A stretch of DNA of 64,000 nt from Notospermus geniculatus (GCA_002633025.1 NMRB01002427.1:17741-81740), one strand, 5' to 3'. Positions 1 to 10,717 are shown, counted from the stretch's first letter. Numbers and translations: made by a program. Notes: generated from the letters alone by a model not told the origin.

Positions 1-480
1 AGGGTGAAAAGAAGAGGGAAAGAAGATTATGGTGTGAGAAGAACATCATGGACTAGGCCTAGGCCTACCGATACACCCTTATTTTACGGCTTCCAGTCGG
101 TTGTGTGTTTTTTTCGTGGGCCACTGTTGCTCTATTCCAAACAGAGGGGAAAGACACCAACACTCTGTGAGAGGATGCATTGGCCATACGTGGACAATGC
201 ATCCTCTCACCAACCAACCATTCTGCCACTTAGGCCTAGTTAGCATCCACATTGACCACAACCATTCCACCTTGGCTGCAGAGTCGGTTGGCGTTCGCCT
301 GTCAGTGTCACTGTAGCTAGGCCTAGGCCTAATACTTTCACCGCCTTTAGTTCTTCAGGGGCATGCCCGATTACCTTGCGGTATCAATTATAACTTTATC
401 ACTCATTGTTGCACAAAACAACCATCTATTCAGAAACAAATCCTCTAAAATCAATCCCTACCCCCACCCTGGTTCCGTTA
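1..480. other. Left-edge intergenic stretch
   Basis: No gene is supported. The stretch has several taggcctaggcct-type runs (around 54-66 and 318-332), a dispersed low-complexity motif seen again throughout the window, and one clean hairpin described separately. The short overlapping reading frames here have no recognisable composition. Confidence 0.5.
167..210. repeat. 16-bp perfect inverted repeat (hairpin)
   Basis: The arm gtgagaggatgcattg at 167-182 is the exact reverse complement of 195-210, with a 12-base loop. It could be the core of a small foldback element; no longer terminal repeats or flanking duplication were found. Confidence 0.8.
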
Positions 481-709
481 AACTCTGGATAATTTCATAA
501 AGTAACAGAGTAGGCCAACATACAATTTATTCCCAAATCAGCTGTGCTCAATTAACTAAGGAAGAACAGATTATTATTGTTATAAGTTGGATGAGGATGT
601 TCAAGTCACGTTAATGAACTAATCACTTACAGATATGAAACTTTAAAAAAATATTATTCTTATATTTCTGTTTCTTTCTCTGTGCTTACCCGCCACATTT
701 TCTGCTGTC
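481..709 (+). repeat. Dispersed repeat, copy 1 (other copy 13821-14047)
   Basis: About 228 bases match 13821-14047 in the same orientation at roughly 85-90 percent by eye. Shared landmarks are taatttcataaagtaacag, caatttattcccaaatcagc and cttacccgccacattttctg. No coding frame is shared, so it is probably a fragment of an old interspersed element. Confidence 0.8.
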
Positions 710-1052
710 TTTGATTCCCTTGCTTCCTAAATACATCCATCGAGAAAACATACTTTAGGCTACATTGCATTTTTGTGCTACCACATGAAATGCTTGCAAA
801 TCAGTGTTTTGGAAATGGATGAATCTTGAGCCCATCATCTGATGATGTCATCATGGATTTCCCTGCTTTCACTTTCTAGAAATAGCCACTGACTCACTGT
901 GCCCCGTCTTCCCCGACCTGTTTTACCGCCTGACTCAAGGACACCTAAAGACTGACAGTTGAAGAATTTGGCTTCAGCTCACACTGAAGCCAATAAAGCA
1001 ACTCCAAGTCGGGTGAGATGTCTTCGTTCACAGAAAAGATTGAAAACAGCAT
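710..1052. other. Non-coding stretch
   Basis: No gene is seen. An aataaa hexamer at about 992 is the only processing-like signal, and no upstream plus-strand exon could be tied to it. Confidence 0.4.
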
Positions 1053-2045
1053 TCAATGCCGCATATCGTTAGTAGTGTATACATGAACGAATGAAATATA
1101 TTTCTTGTCGTCTAATCGAGAAAAATAGAAGTAAAAGAGAGACCCGTCGAACGGGTTGAAAGAAACGGGTTCCAGTCTGTGAACCCAAGCGTGCGGCGTG
1201 AAATCAACTAGGCTTTCTATGAAGGTCATTTTAGAGGAGTCGTTCTCAGAAACATCAACGAACGGTTTGGTGTTTTTTTGGAAACTAATCGCCCGGGGTT
1301 GGGGAAAACTAAAAAGAAAAAGTGCCTTAAAATATGCATTAAAGAATAGTGCGCGACTTTTAGTACAATGTTTGAGATATTGTGGACTTTTGATCACGTG
1401 CTTAGACGGTATGTATCGGTGTCTTCGACTTAAAATAACTATGCTGAATGGGCGCTTGACATCTCGCAGATAGTACAACTCTTGGTTATGATATATAAAC
1501 ATCATGCTACTATCAACATAAAGCTGTGTACCATTTTCCAGCCTGATATGAATGCTGCCACCTACTGTGTGTTCAGTGCTATCATATAACGAGGCTTCGG
1601 GGTAATGCCTTCCCCAGCAAAATACAATAACTACGTCTAAATTATGGTCAAACGTCAAATCACTTTCTCGAAAGCAACGATCAGTGAGTGGAACAACCAA
1701 TCGGCCGCAGAAACCACCACCCTTGGTGACATTATAAAGCACATGCATTCGGGGATTTTTCAACAGATACAAAATGCATAACTTGTAAAGAGACTTGGCA
1801 TTACAGCCGACGATATCCATTCTGTCTGCCATCGATGTGTTGTACGTGAGACAAAAAGTGCCATCATGTAAGCTGTAGACAAGTACACTAATTATTGGCA
1901 TTTTGCTCAAAACAGTAGGAGATACATGGAACACTATTTTCCCTCCCGAACAGTCAAAGAACCAAGTGTCGTGTTTACCGATAACCAAAGGTGGGATCAC
2001 CTTCACTGGAACCCTTTTCTGTTTGTACCGAATGAACCTTCGAAC
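1053..2045 (-). CDS. Uncharacterised intronless protein or long terminal exon (about 330 codons)
   Basis: An uninterrupted minus-strand frame runs from just after a stop at 2046-2048 down to a TGA at 1053-1055. That is 330 codons, far longer than chance allows in this AT-leaning DNA. No ATG lies near the 5' end: the first is about 35 codons inside, and a tag at 2046-2048 could be a weak splice acceptor, so this may be the last exon of a spliced gene or a 5'-truncated copy. The product alternates short hydrophobic strands with turns (for example SVLVYSLHDGTF), which suggests a beta-rich, perhaps propeller-like fold. No signal peptide, membrane segment or family motif is recognised. The frame at 4341-5312 has similar length, strand and style (SVLLFDLTAGRF), so the two may be diverged members of one family; that is inference. 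Confidence 0.5.
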   Translation of the reverse strand, partial: VRRFIRYKQKRVPVKVIPPLVIGKHDTWFFDCSGGKIVFHVSPTVLSKMPIISVLVYSLHDGTFCLTYNTSMADRMDIVGCNAKSLYKLCILYLLKNPRMHVLYNVTKGGGFCGRLVVPLTDRCFRESDLTFDHNLDVVIVFCWGRHYPEASLYDSTEHTVGGSIHIRLENGTQLYVDSSMMFIYHNQELYYLRDVKRPFSIVILSRRHRYIPSKHVIKSPQYLKHCTKSRALFFNAYFKALFLFSFPQPRAISFQKNTKPFVDVSENDSSKMTFIESLVDFTPHAWVHRLEPVSFNPFDGSLFYFYFSRLDDKKYISFVHVYTTNDMRH

Positions 2046-2157
2046 CTAGAATTCAACAATCACAGTTATTTGGGAATGGAAAATCGTCCGATCCGTGGGC
2101 CAGTTCAAAAACCATTCTGCAAAACATGTCTCATGATGTCGTCGTTTAAGCTACATA

Positions 2158-2813
2158 GGGCCGATTTCACAAAGGGTGTTTAAGACTTAGACGCGTGTCA
2201 CTTTGTCAAATGCATGGTGGAAGTGCGTGCATTTAGTGAAGTTACACGCGTCTAAAGCCTAGTCTACACTACCCGAGAAAGCATCGCCGATGGACCCCGG
2301 ACCGCGAACACAGGTTATTCGCGGTGACCCACCGCGAATAACCTGTGTTCGCGATGTCACCGCGAATACCCGCGAACGTGTCTACACCTGATGAGTACTT
2401 GTGGCTATTCCCTGCCCTCCTATTGGCTCCCGGCCGGTGACCTCATTCTGATCAACTACATCCGGGTCACCACGCCAGCTGCCACTGACCGCCGATGTCC
2501 CCGGGAAGGTGTCTCCACTGTTCGCGGTCATTCGCGGCCATTCGCGGTATGCCTGCCAACTCGCGGGCGCGCGATTGCTTCGCGATTTTTTCAACATGTT
2601 GGAAACGGCCGCGAATGCCCGGGAACACTCGCGGGGTGTTCGCGGGCATTTCCATTCGCGGTCATTCACGGTGCCGTGTCTCCACTTGGCCCGCAAATCA
2701 CCGCCGATCACCACCCGAGTCACCGCGAGTATACTCGCGGTGACACTCGCGGTGGTTCGCGGGCCAAGTGGAGACAGGCCTTAAGTCTTAAACACCCTTT
2801 GTGAAATCGGCCC
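2158..2813. mobile_element. 656-bp TIR element with GC-rich interior
   Basis: The outer 32 bases at 2158-2189 (beginning gggccgatttcacaaagg) are the exact reverse complement of 2782-2813. The interior is filled with variants of ttcgcggt and accgcgaa in both orientations and has far more CpG than its surroundings. No transposase is present, so it is a non-autonomous foldback or MITE-like element. Overlapping open frames inside it are by-products of the repeats. Confidence 0.85.
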
Positions 2814-2889
2814 ATAATGTTTGAAGCTAGAAGCATGAATCTGATCTATTGCTTGCCTTCTGTTGTCAGAGTTGCATCTTTGCTTTGAT

Positions 2890-3240
2890 TTTAGCTCAGC
2901 TGACCAAAGGTCAGCGGAGCTAGTCATATAACTACTCAGTAGCGTCCGTCTCCTGTGACTCCATCACACTCCATCTGTTCAACTATACCCGACGTTTTAT
3001 AACCGTAATAGCTAGAGAATCCAAATTTCATCTGACGGTAGCCCTGGGTAAACTCTGCTCAGAGACAAAAAAAGTTAGTGCGATTTGGGTCTCCAGGGGG
3101 CGTTTCGCGTAAAATGAAATATCGCAACATCTCAGCCCCTATGATTAATATGTAGACAAAATATGATGGGATAGATAGGTTGAGATTTTCTACATGAGTT
3201 CAAAGGGAAAATAATGTTAGACCTGTCCACCAGGGGGCGC
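2890..3240 (+). repeat. Diverged relative of the 'agctcac' dispersed repeat
   Basis: It starts with tttagctcagctgaccaaag, a hairpin-type head, followed by a short run of gtccgtc, then text like ccagggggcg repeated at 3093 and 3231. The layout (head palindrome, gtcc-rich tract, spaced gccxccaggxggcg motifs) parallels 33912-34840 and 37787-38650 but with low identity. No coding potential. Confidence 0.5.
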
Positions 3241-4340
3241 TATTCAACAAAATAAAAAACTGCGGTATTTGAACTTCCCGCACTTTAAAGTCCCACAATA
3301 TGCATGAGACTGTCGTCCTGTCCCACCTATATATAGCCAGTGATAACACCGAGACTGGACTGATGCTATATCGAACCTTAGCTAACAAAAATGGCCACCA
3401 TGCTTTTCATCACTTGATAAGTTCAGCGCGCTGTTGTAGCGTGACTAACCCTTCATCAAGTAAGGTAACATGCTTCAGCTCATTCTTTCGTGTGTAGCAA
3501 CTGTCTCAATGCCTAATTGGTAACTTAGATCATTCAAATCGATAGATTTGAACAGTCTGGTCGAGCATGCATTGACACAAGATCATGATCAATTTCGCCA
3601 CCATGAATTAGTGCTGTGGTCTCACTAACCAGTGGGGCATCCGGGGTACCAAGTAGCTTTACCCTGTTACCGTGTCCGACGTTGATATTCCTATGATCAT
3701 CTTCTAATGCATGTAGGGCTACTCTATCATTATGACACACATAATTCTATACATATTGTCTGAAGTCTAGGCGTAGGCGTGTTCAATTTCAGCTCTCACG
3801 TTAAGAAATGACATGACCACAAAATCTGTGAAAAGGGGTTGTCTCAGAAGTAGACTATCGTCAATTTTACTATATGAGTAGGATTTATTTCACTAGAAAA
3901 TGCCAAAAGAGGTATTTTCTTTTGAGATTTAAAATGGAAAAGTTGCAGATATTGGTCAGTCATGCAAGTTGAATTAATGAAGAAAGAAAATTTGAAATTG
4001 GAAGCCTTTCAACAGTTGTGGTAAAAGTTATTTTATAAAGTGTCAGGATTTGGGGTAAAACACTATGGTTCTGTGCCCAACATGTTGCTACAGAGAATAT
4101 CAGCTGAGCGCCAGGCCCATGGGCCTCTTGTTTCCGAACACGCGTCATGAAGAAGTCGCAGTGCGTTATCTCCGGTCGATTGGCGGCCGTTTTGAAAATT
4201 TCTATGCATCGTGTAGCTTAATGTGCACTGATGCGAATTTCGTGACCATTATGATTTAATAAATTGAGTAATAAAGTAGCAAGAGGTTATAAACCTGATG
4301 AAGTGAGATACTCAACAAAGAGTTGCCTCTTGGATTGATT
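3241..4340. other. 1.1-kb stretch without recognised features
   Basis: Only short reading frames occur (70 codons or fewer) and none has a recognisable motif or splice context. No inverted repeat longer than about 12 bases was seen. Confidence 0.4.
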
Positions 4341-5381
4341 TTAAGTTGTCCTATCTAGCAATTTTCGGTGACTATACTCGTTCACCCTGTTGTACATCGA
4401 TTCATGGTTTGGGTGTACGTGCAGGATATCCTTGTAATCGTCAATGTAAACCATGACATCGTCTGTGTTCTTTATTTTTGACCCTCGCAGTTCTAGAAAA
4501 TCTCGCCTGATTCCAAGACGTTTTATTTCCAACTCTAGTGCCTGTTTCGGACTGCAAAGTATTGTCCACAGGAACCATCGGAGGTTGTAAATGTACTGGC
4601 CAAAAAACAACCCAGAAGGATAATTTATTGCGATGAATGTAAATTCGCCAGTTGTTTTCTGGACGTTGTTTACTTGATTTCGCAATCCACTACGGATATC
4701 GCAAAAAATTGTCAACTGCGAAGCTGTAAACTTTTGGGTTTGTACGAGGACGATGTATTTGAAGTCGCCGATGAACGCGTGAAATAGGGACGAATACGTT
4801 GATTTGAAAGTTACAAGTACAGAGTCATTGTGTATCAGTGAAATCTCAAACTGCTTATTGTAATATTTCCTGCGGGAGAGGTAAAGAGTAACAAAAATAC
4901 AATTTCGTCCCAAGACTGGACAGGCAACAACGAAACGGTACATGTCACGCGTGCATAGAGCATTCCTGTTGCGGTCATCAACCCTGCATTGTTGTTTCGG
5001 TGCGCGTACCTTGCCCACAAACCTGCCTGCGGTAAGGTCAAACAACAACACTGATTTCAACAAGTTTCTGTCTGACTGTCTGGTCATTCGATAAAACTGG
5101 ATGCATTCAGAAACTATTTTCCATTTCATTCTGAAATATTCTTTTAAATAGGCTGTATAATTGTGGGTTAAATGGTACGACTTCGGACCCTTGGAATACC
5201 GAATGATCCTACTTAACGGCACTGGATATTCTAAATACATCATTGTGATGACGGGGAGAGTTCTGTCAGAGAAAACCCTCATCCGTTTCTTCTTGTTTAT
5301 TGAAGGAATCATGGGAATCTGTCGCGTTAGTCGGTACTGAAGCGTACGTCTGACTTGTATCTGGAAAGGTCTGTATACACT
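4341..5381 (-). CDS. Uncharacterised intronless protein, 5' end interrupted by a BEL insertion
   Basis: A minus-strand frame is open from the retrotransposon boundary to a stop at 4341. Possible starts inside host DNA are the ATG codons ending at 5312 (323 codons) and 5282 (313 codons), close to the roughly 330 codons of 1053-2045. The frame continues upstream only by running through the LTR, so anything beyond 5386 is transposon. Segments such as SVLLFDLTAGRF and FTFIAINYPSG suggest repeated beta blades; there is no signal peptide or clear membrane helix. It is not assigned to a family. The insertion lies about 70 bases upstream of the nearer ATG and could have removed a promoter or an upstream exon. 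Confidence 0.5.
   Translation of the reverse strand, partial: SVYRPFQIQVRRTLQYRLTRQIPMIPSINKKKRMRVFSDRTLPVITMMYLEYPVPLSRIIRYSKGPKSYHLTHNYTAYLKEYFRMKWKIVSECIQFYRMTRQSDRNLLKSVLLFDLTAGRFVGKVRAPKQQCRVDDRNRNALCTRDMYRFVVACPVLGRNCIFVTLYLSRRKYYNKQFEISLIHNDSVLVTFKSTYSSLFHAFIGDFKYIVLVQTQKFTASQLTIFCDIRSGLRNQVNNVQKTTGEFTFIAINYPSGLFFGQYIYNLRWFLWTILCSPKQALELEIKRLGIRRDFLELRGSKIKNTDDVMVYIDDYKDILHVHPNHESMYNRVNEYSHRKLLDRTT
5278..5381 (-). repeat. Host segment duplicated on the other side of the BEL element
   Basis: About 100 bases left of the insertion match 10718-10820 right of it at roughly 80 percent, sharing cgttagtcggtactgaagcg. The target duplication is only 5 bp, so this longer match is not caused by integration. 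It indicates a pre-existing tandem duplication of host DNA into which the element jumped. In one minus-strand frame both units keep an uninterrupted reading with similar residues (TYASVPTN followed by an acidic tail), so they may be coding. Confidence 0.65.
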
Positions 5382-5386
5382 GGCAG

Positions 5387-5481
5387 TGTTGAAGACAGAA
5401 AGTGTCTCTTCGGTTGTTTCCCGGCACGTCCGGAGCTGTATTCGTCTGTCGACGACCACAACGAAAACGAATAAAATAAAG
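5387..5481 (+). repeat. Truncated 5' LTR of the BEL element
   Basis: The first 95 bases match the 3' LTR almost exactly (tgttgaagacagaaagtgtc through the aataaaataa tract). The sequence then switches to mid-gag, so the last 70 or so bases of the LTR, the primer-binding site and the gag start were deleted together. Confidence 0.9.
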
Positions 5482-5504
5482 TTCCGAGCCCGACTGTTCC
5501 AAAG

Positions 5505-8500
5505 GTGGAGCCACGAGTCGAACAAGCTCCAACCCAACCGGTGCAGTGTAGTTTATTTCAAATATCAATTCCGAAGATTCCCCTGCCCAAGTTTTCTGGG
5601 AAAACATTGGAATGGCAGAGATGGTACGAGCTGTTTAAAGCGTTAGTCCATGACCAACCTTCCGCTGTCGAACACGGAAAGGATGACGCATCTACAGTCT
5701 TCAGTCACTGGTATCGCAGAACAAACGATAGCTGGCATGCTGTTCGATGGGGAGCTGTACCCGCTAGCCTTACAAACACTGAAGGATCGTTTCGGTCGTG
5801 AAGGAGATGTCGTGCAGGCTTCGTTAGGGTCAGTTTTCACACTCCCTGCCATGAATCAACTTGAGTTAGCCAGCCTGGAGAGATTTCAAGCCACGCTTCA
5901 TTGTGCTGTCACTACTCTCGTTAAGTTGAATTATATTGGGGATGTAAACAGTGCTGAGAATCTCCGTCGTTTAGTGTTGAAGTTACCCCTAGAACTCCGG
6001 CGTGAATGGGGTAAGGAAGCCACTGAGTTACACCCTCGACGTCCTACACTCCAAGACTTCGACAATTGGTTGGAAAAGCAGGTACGAATTACATTGAACT
6101 GTCCACCCCCTGGGTCGTCTCGAAAGAAATCGACACAATCAAACGCGGATCGTCGTACGGGTGGTGTTTTGTCTTCACTTGTGACAGGAGCAGTGCAGGA
6201 AGGAAAGGGAGTTAAGCCACCTCCACCTCCTCAGTCGCCGTGTTATGTTTGCAAGCAAGCCCACAAGGTGGAAGACTGCCCTAAGCTGAAAACTGCGGAT
6301 CCAAGTGAGAGAGCAAAGATGATCGCTGAAAATAAACTCTGTTTCTTGTGCCTGCGTCCAGGGCACAGGAGTCGTGACTGTCGATCGAAGAAACCTTGTG
6401 GTATCGAGGGATGCCACGGAAGGCATCACACGTTATTGCATGGGAGTGCCAGAGTGTACCCCCCACGTCAGATTCAGAATACAACTGTCGATAACTCCAG
6501 CTCTGGGAGCACCCTTAACGCTGGAGCACCCGCCTTTGAAAATCGTACTTACGTCGAAAACCCAACTGACATTCGCTCTACTTACCTATCTCAGAGAGTC
6601 GATACTCCTGCCACCCCTGGTGAGGTTGCCCTGCAGGTCGTACCCGTCGCTATCGTTGGATCCAAGGGACAGATTCGAACCTTCGCCTTACTCGACCCCG
6701 GATCTCAGACTTCGTTATGCAGCACGCAACTCCAGGAACGACTTGGTATTACTGGTAGCAGGGAATCTTTGAGTATTGGTACCGTAGCGGGGCTAGGCCA
6801 GCAACGTCAACTCTCGAAGTTCGCAATAGAGGTGACACCTCAAGGATATGGTAGTACAAGGAAAACCATTTCCGTCGACGAAGTATGGTCAGTTCCCGAT
6901 CTGAAGTTACACGTTCCAAGATTGAATTTACAAGCTGTGCCGCTCCATCATTTGCAGGACATCCAAGTGGAATATCCGTCAGTTGCTCAAGTTGAACTAC
7001 TGTTGGGGGCAAACGTGAATGAAGCCATCGTTCAGCATGAGGCAAGGGTAGGCAAGCCATCAGAACCCATCGCTGTACGTACGGATTTTGGATGGGCACT
7101 TTCGGGAAGAATGGCGGCGAAGTCATCCCTAGCTGACAGACACGTTCATGTCACCCATGTTGAGAGAACTATGGAAGAGATATTGGACGAATCGATCCCT
7201 CGTTACCTTGGTCTTGGTCTGCAGGAAGTCGTCGAAAGAGAGCTTCGTGTATTTGGAGACGCGTCAGGGGCAGCGATGTGTGCGGTAGCGTACTGTCGTT
7301 CAACCAGTGCCGACGGAAGTATCCATTGTTCATTCCTCATGAGTAGGAGTCGATTAGCACCGATGAAGACATTATCCATCATCCGGCTGGAGCTCCAAGC
7401 TGCTGTTCTCGCCATACGACTAGCAAAGAGTGTCATCAGAGAGATTACGTTCACCCCAGACGCTATAACATACTGGTCGGATAGCCAAGTTGTCCTTGGG
7501 TACTTGAAGAACGAGAGTCGTCGCTTTCACACGTTTGTCGCTAACCGTGTCGCCGAGGTACACGACTCATCTGACCCGCAACAATGGCGACACGTGCCAG
7601 GAGAACTTAATCCCGCAGACGATGGGACTCGTGGTATTCCAGCCTCGCAGTTGTCCGCTGAGTCCAGATGGTTCCGGGGTCCCGAATTCTTGTCCGGTCC
7701 TGCAAGTGAATTTCCCAGCAGGGTACCAGATGTCTCGTTGAAAGAAGATGACCCAGAAGTGAGAGTGTTTGCTGTGGCAGTCTGCAGTGTGCCTACCGTT
7801 CCTGATGCTTCGAAGTTCTCGTCGTGGTCCCGTTACTGCAGAACCACAGCGTGGGTGTACCGGTTTGTTGCCAAGTATAGTCGTACACGTATCAAGCCCG
7901 TCACCAATCAAGAGCTCAGAGTTGATGAGTTGGAGTTCGCAGAAAGGATGATCCTACGGGCAGCGCAGAATGCCGCATTTCCTGAGGAGATGGCAGCTTT
8001 GAAAGCAGGTAAACAGATATCTCGTACCAGTAGCCTACTGCAGCTGAGCCCCTTTCTGGAAAATGATGTCATGAAGGTTGGAGGCCGTCTGAAGAACGCC
8101 CCACTGTCTGAAAATGCAAAGTACCCGACCTTGTTGCCTCGAAGTCATGGTGTCACTCGATTGTTGGTCACGGCTTGTCACAAGAGACTGATGCATGTTG
8201 GAGTTGAGCACACGTTAAATGAGCTCCGCCAGACCTATTGGATTCTAAGAGCTAGATCAACTGTGAAGAAGATCCTGAGAGATTGTCAGTTCTGCCGAAA
8301 AAGACGCGTGAAGCCAGAGACCCAACTTATGGCTGATCACCGCAACAATGGCGACACGTGCCAGGAGAACTTAATCCCGCAGACGATGGAACTCGTGGTA
8401 TTCCAGCCTCGCAGTTGTCCGCTGAGTCCAGGTGGTTCCGGGGTCCCGAATTCTTGTCCGGTCCTGCAAGTAAATTTCCCAGCAGGGTACCAGATGTATC

Positions 8501-8505
8501 GTTAA
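5505..8505 (+). pseudogene. BEL/Pao gag-protease-RNase H-integrase polyprotein remnant, RT deleted
   Basis: Gag begins mid-domain near 5505 (IPKIPLPKFSGKTLEWQRWY) and changes frame near 5660, showing a 1-base indel. From 5650 a 951-codon frame stays open. It carries two zinc knuckles near 6241-6280 (CX2CX3HX4C) and 6340-6380 (CX2CX4HX4C), then a protease active site read as LLDPGSQ near 6700, then the linker typical of BEL elements (LLLGANVNEA, RTDFGWALSG) near 7005-7110. It then jumps near 7200-7230 straight into RNase H (FGDASGAAMC), so the whole reverse transcriptase, normally several hundred residues, is missing. RNase H is followed by the HHCC zinc region of integrase (ending CQFCRK), where the frame runs into a tandem duplication at about 8340 and ends. 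The product could not support its own reverse transcription. Confidence 0.93.
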
Positions 8506-9113
8506 AAGAAGATGACCCAGAAGTGAGAGTGTTTGCTGTGGCGGTCTGCAGTGCGCCTACCGTTCCTGATGCTTCGAAGTTCTCGTCGTGGTCCCGTTAC
8601 TGCAGAACCACAGCATGGGTGTACCGGTTTGCAAGGAATTTTGTTGCCAAGTATAGTCGTACACGTATCATGCCCGTCACCAATCAAGAGCTCAGAGTTG
8701 ATGAGTTGGAGTTCGCCGAAAGGATGATCCTACGGGCAGCGCAGAATGCCGCATTTCCTGAGGAGATGGCAGCTTTGAAAGCAGGTAAACAGATATCTCG
8801 TAGCAGTAGCCTACTGCAGCTGAGCCCCTTTCTGGAAAATGATGTCATGAAGGTTGCAGGCCGTTTGAGGAACGCCCCACTGTCTGAAAATGCAAAGTAC
8901 CCGACCTTGTTGCCTCGAAGTCATGATGTCACTCGATTGTTGGTCACGGCTTGTCACAAGAGACTGATGCATGTTGGTGTTGAGCACACGTTAAATGAGC
9001 TCCGCCAGACCTATTGGATTCCAAGAGCTAGATCAACTGTGAAGAAGATCCTGAGAGATTGTCAGTTCTGCCGAAAAAGACGCGTGAAGCCAGAGACCCA
9101 ACTTATGGCTGAT
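7577..9113 (+). repeat. Tandem duplication inside the BEL element (7577-8338 and 8341-9113)
   Basis: The block from the end of RNase H through the integrase zinc finger is present twice, head to tail, starting at cgcaacaatggcgacacgtg both times (7577 and 8341). Copies are about 98 percent alike; the second has 12 extra bases near 8628-8640. The join puts the second copy out of frame with the first. Confidence 0.93.
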
Positions 9114-10038
9114 CTGCCATCAGCACGTTTCGACATGTCAGGAGCGTTCGCCACCTCGGGACTAGACTACTTCGGTCCCATGCATGTGAAGAACCTGCGA
9201 AAGATCGAGAAGAGATGGGGTCTTCTTGTAACGTGTATGTCAACTCGAGCCATCCATCTCGAGCTGGCTCCTTCGCTCGATACCGACAGCTTCTTGCTGG
9301 CCCTGAGACGCTTTATTGCCCGTCGAGGCAAGCCAAAGGACATCTACTCGGATAACGGTTCAAATTTCACCGCAGGGGAGAAAGAATTACGCACTGCTGT
9401 AGATGCCTTCAATCAACACCACATCGAAGCGGAACTCTCGCAGATGCAAATCCAGTGGCACTTCAACCCCCCTGCTGCCAGCCACATGGGGGGCATATGG
9501 AGCGACTTGTCGGCTCTGTCAAGCGAACGCTCAAGGCTGCCATTGGTAACCATGTTGTCAAAGAGGAAGTTCTACACACCATGCTGGTTGAAGTGGAATA
9601 CGTCTTAAACAGCCGACCGATTACCCATGTCTTAGATTCGTCACAGGATGTCGAAGCGCTTACCCCGAACCACCTGCTGTTGGGGAAAGCTCACACCGCA
9701 CTTCCACCAGGAGTTTTCGTCGATAGAGATATCTACTTGAAACGATGATGGCGTCAAGCACAGATTCTAACAGACCAATTCTGGTGTCGGTGGATCCGGG
9801 AGTACGTCCCTCTACTTGCTCAGCGACAGAAGTGGAATCAGGCTCGTCGTAACCTGGTGATGTTGTACTAATCACAGAGGACAACACCCCAAGAGGAGTT
9901 TGGCCCCTGGCCAGAGTCGTCCGAGTTTTCTCTGGATCGGATGGATACGTACGAAGCGCCGAAGTGAAGACGAGCCGTGGAGTATTGCGCCGTCCAATCG
10001 CGAAATTGTGCCTTCTTGAAGCGCAACAGAAGGGTTAA
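8358..10038 (+). pseudogene. BEL/Pao integrase, second copy, with frameshifts and a nonsense codon
   Basis: This frame restarts in the duplicated RNase H/integrase block and continues into the integrase core: LDYFGPM (first Asp), DNGSNFT (second Asp), and a MGGIW motif that should lead into the catalytic Glu. One G is missing at about 9500, so the Glu and the following segment (ERLVGSVKRTLKAAI) are only readable in the next frame from 9455. That frame meets a TGA at 9746-9748, where related integrases keep Arg before WRQAQ. A further frame change near 9860 leads to the C-terminal tail, which ends at a TAA at 10036-10038. These breaks show the integrase is dead. Confidence 0.92.
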
Positions 10039-10534
10039 TTCTAAGTTGGATTATGTGTCAGTCTTCGCTTGTTATAGTGTCGTTTTTCTTGGACTTGCAT
10101 TTCTGGCCTCGTGCCCTGTTGTTCATTTGATTTGGAATTTTTTTTCTGGCCTCGTGCCCTTTTATTATTTTGGACTTTCATTCGAGTCGCTATAGATCTT
10201 ATGCCACCATTCTGATGGACGTTTTGAGTTTTGTGGACTGTTCTGCGCATGGATCTAGACTGTTCGTTGTGATTAGTGATCGCGTTTCATTCTTTGGACT
10301 GTTCGAGTTGGGATATTTGCTGCTATTAGCATACAATTCTTCACTGGAAGGAGACTTTTCCGTTCGTGGTGGAGTTTAGCCGTACGAGTAATTCTTATTG
10401 ACGTCTACTTTGGCATACTTTCGTGAAGGAGAGATTCTTCTAATATCGGGTTTATACATGAGTGAGTCTATCCGTGATAGTTGAAAGGTTTAAGATTTGT
10501 TGTAAAGCTCATTCTGGCTTTTGGGGGGGGAGGA
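10039..10534 (+). other. BEL 3' untranslated region and polypurine tract
   Basis: The sequence between the integrase stop and the 3' LTR has no conserved coding region. It ends in a purine run (gggggggga near 10523-10534) directly against the LTR, the expected plus-strand priming site. Small frames here have no family features. Confidence 0.7.
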
Positions 10535-10699
10535 TGTTGAAGACAGAAAGTGTCTCTTCGGTTGTTTCCCGGCACGTCCGGAGCTGTATTCGTCTGTCGA
10601 CGACCACAACGAAAACAAATAAAATAAGAACACGAAAATCGTACAATTTCGTCCGTTTTCTTACCAAAATTACAGTCAACTCGACAAATATCGACAACA
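10535..10699 (+). repeat. Complete 3' LTR (165 bp) of the BEL element
   Basis: It starts tgttgaagac and ends cgacaaca, followed by the ggcag target duplication. It contains an aataaaataa tract that may act as the polyadenylation signal. Its first 95 bases match the 5' remnant with one or two differences, which suggests a fairly recent insertion. Confidence 0.9.
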
Positions 10700-10717
10700 G
10701 GCAGTGACAGTAAACAC

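Larger units (their letters stand above)
5382..10704 (+). mobile_element. Defective BEL/Pao LTR retrotransposon with target-site duplication
   Basis: The element body is 5387-10699. It is flanked by ggcag on both sides (5382-5386 and 10700-10704), the 5-bp duplication expected for LTR elements. The 3' LTR (10535-10699, 165 bp) starts TG and ends CA and is preceded by a G-rich polypurine tract. The order of coding remnants is gag with two zinc knuckles, aspartic protease, RNase H, integrase. Several defects make it non-autonomous: a truncated 5' LTR and leader, no reverse transcriptase, an internal 764-776-bp tandem duplication, frameshifts and a nonsense codon. It is oriented plus, opposite to the host frame it disrupts. 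Confidence 0.95.

Noticed and set aside
2382-2804. Overlapping frames of 80-137 codons on both strands
   Set aside because: They lie wholly inside the TIR element at 2158-2813 and arise from its GC-rich octamer repeats, which lack stops in several frames.
5266-5607. 113-codon minus-strand frame across the LTR boundary
   Set aside because: It is partly LTR sequence and partly the host duplicated segment; the fused reading is an artefact of insertion.
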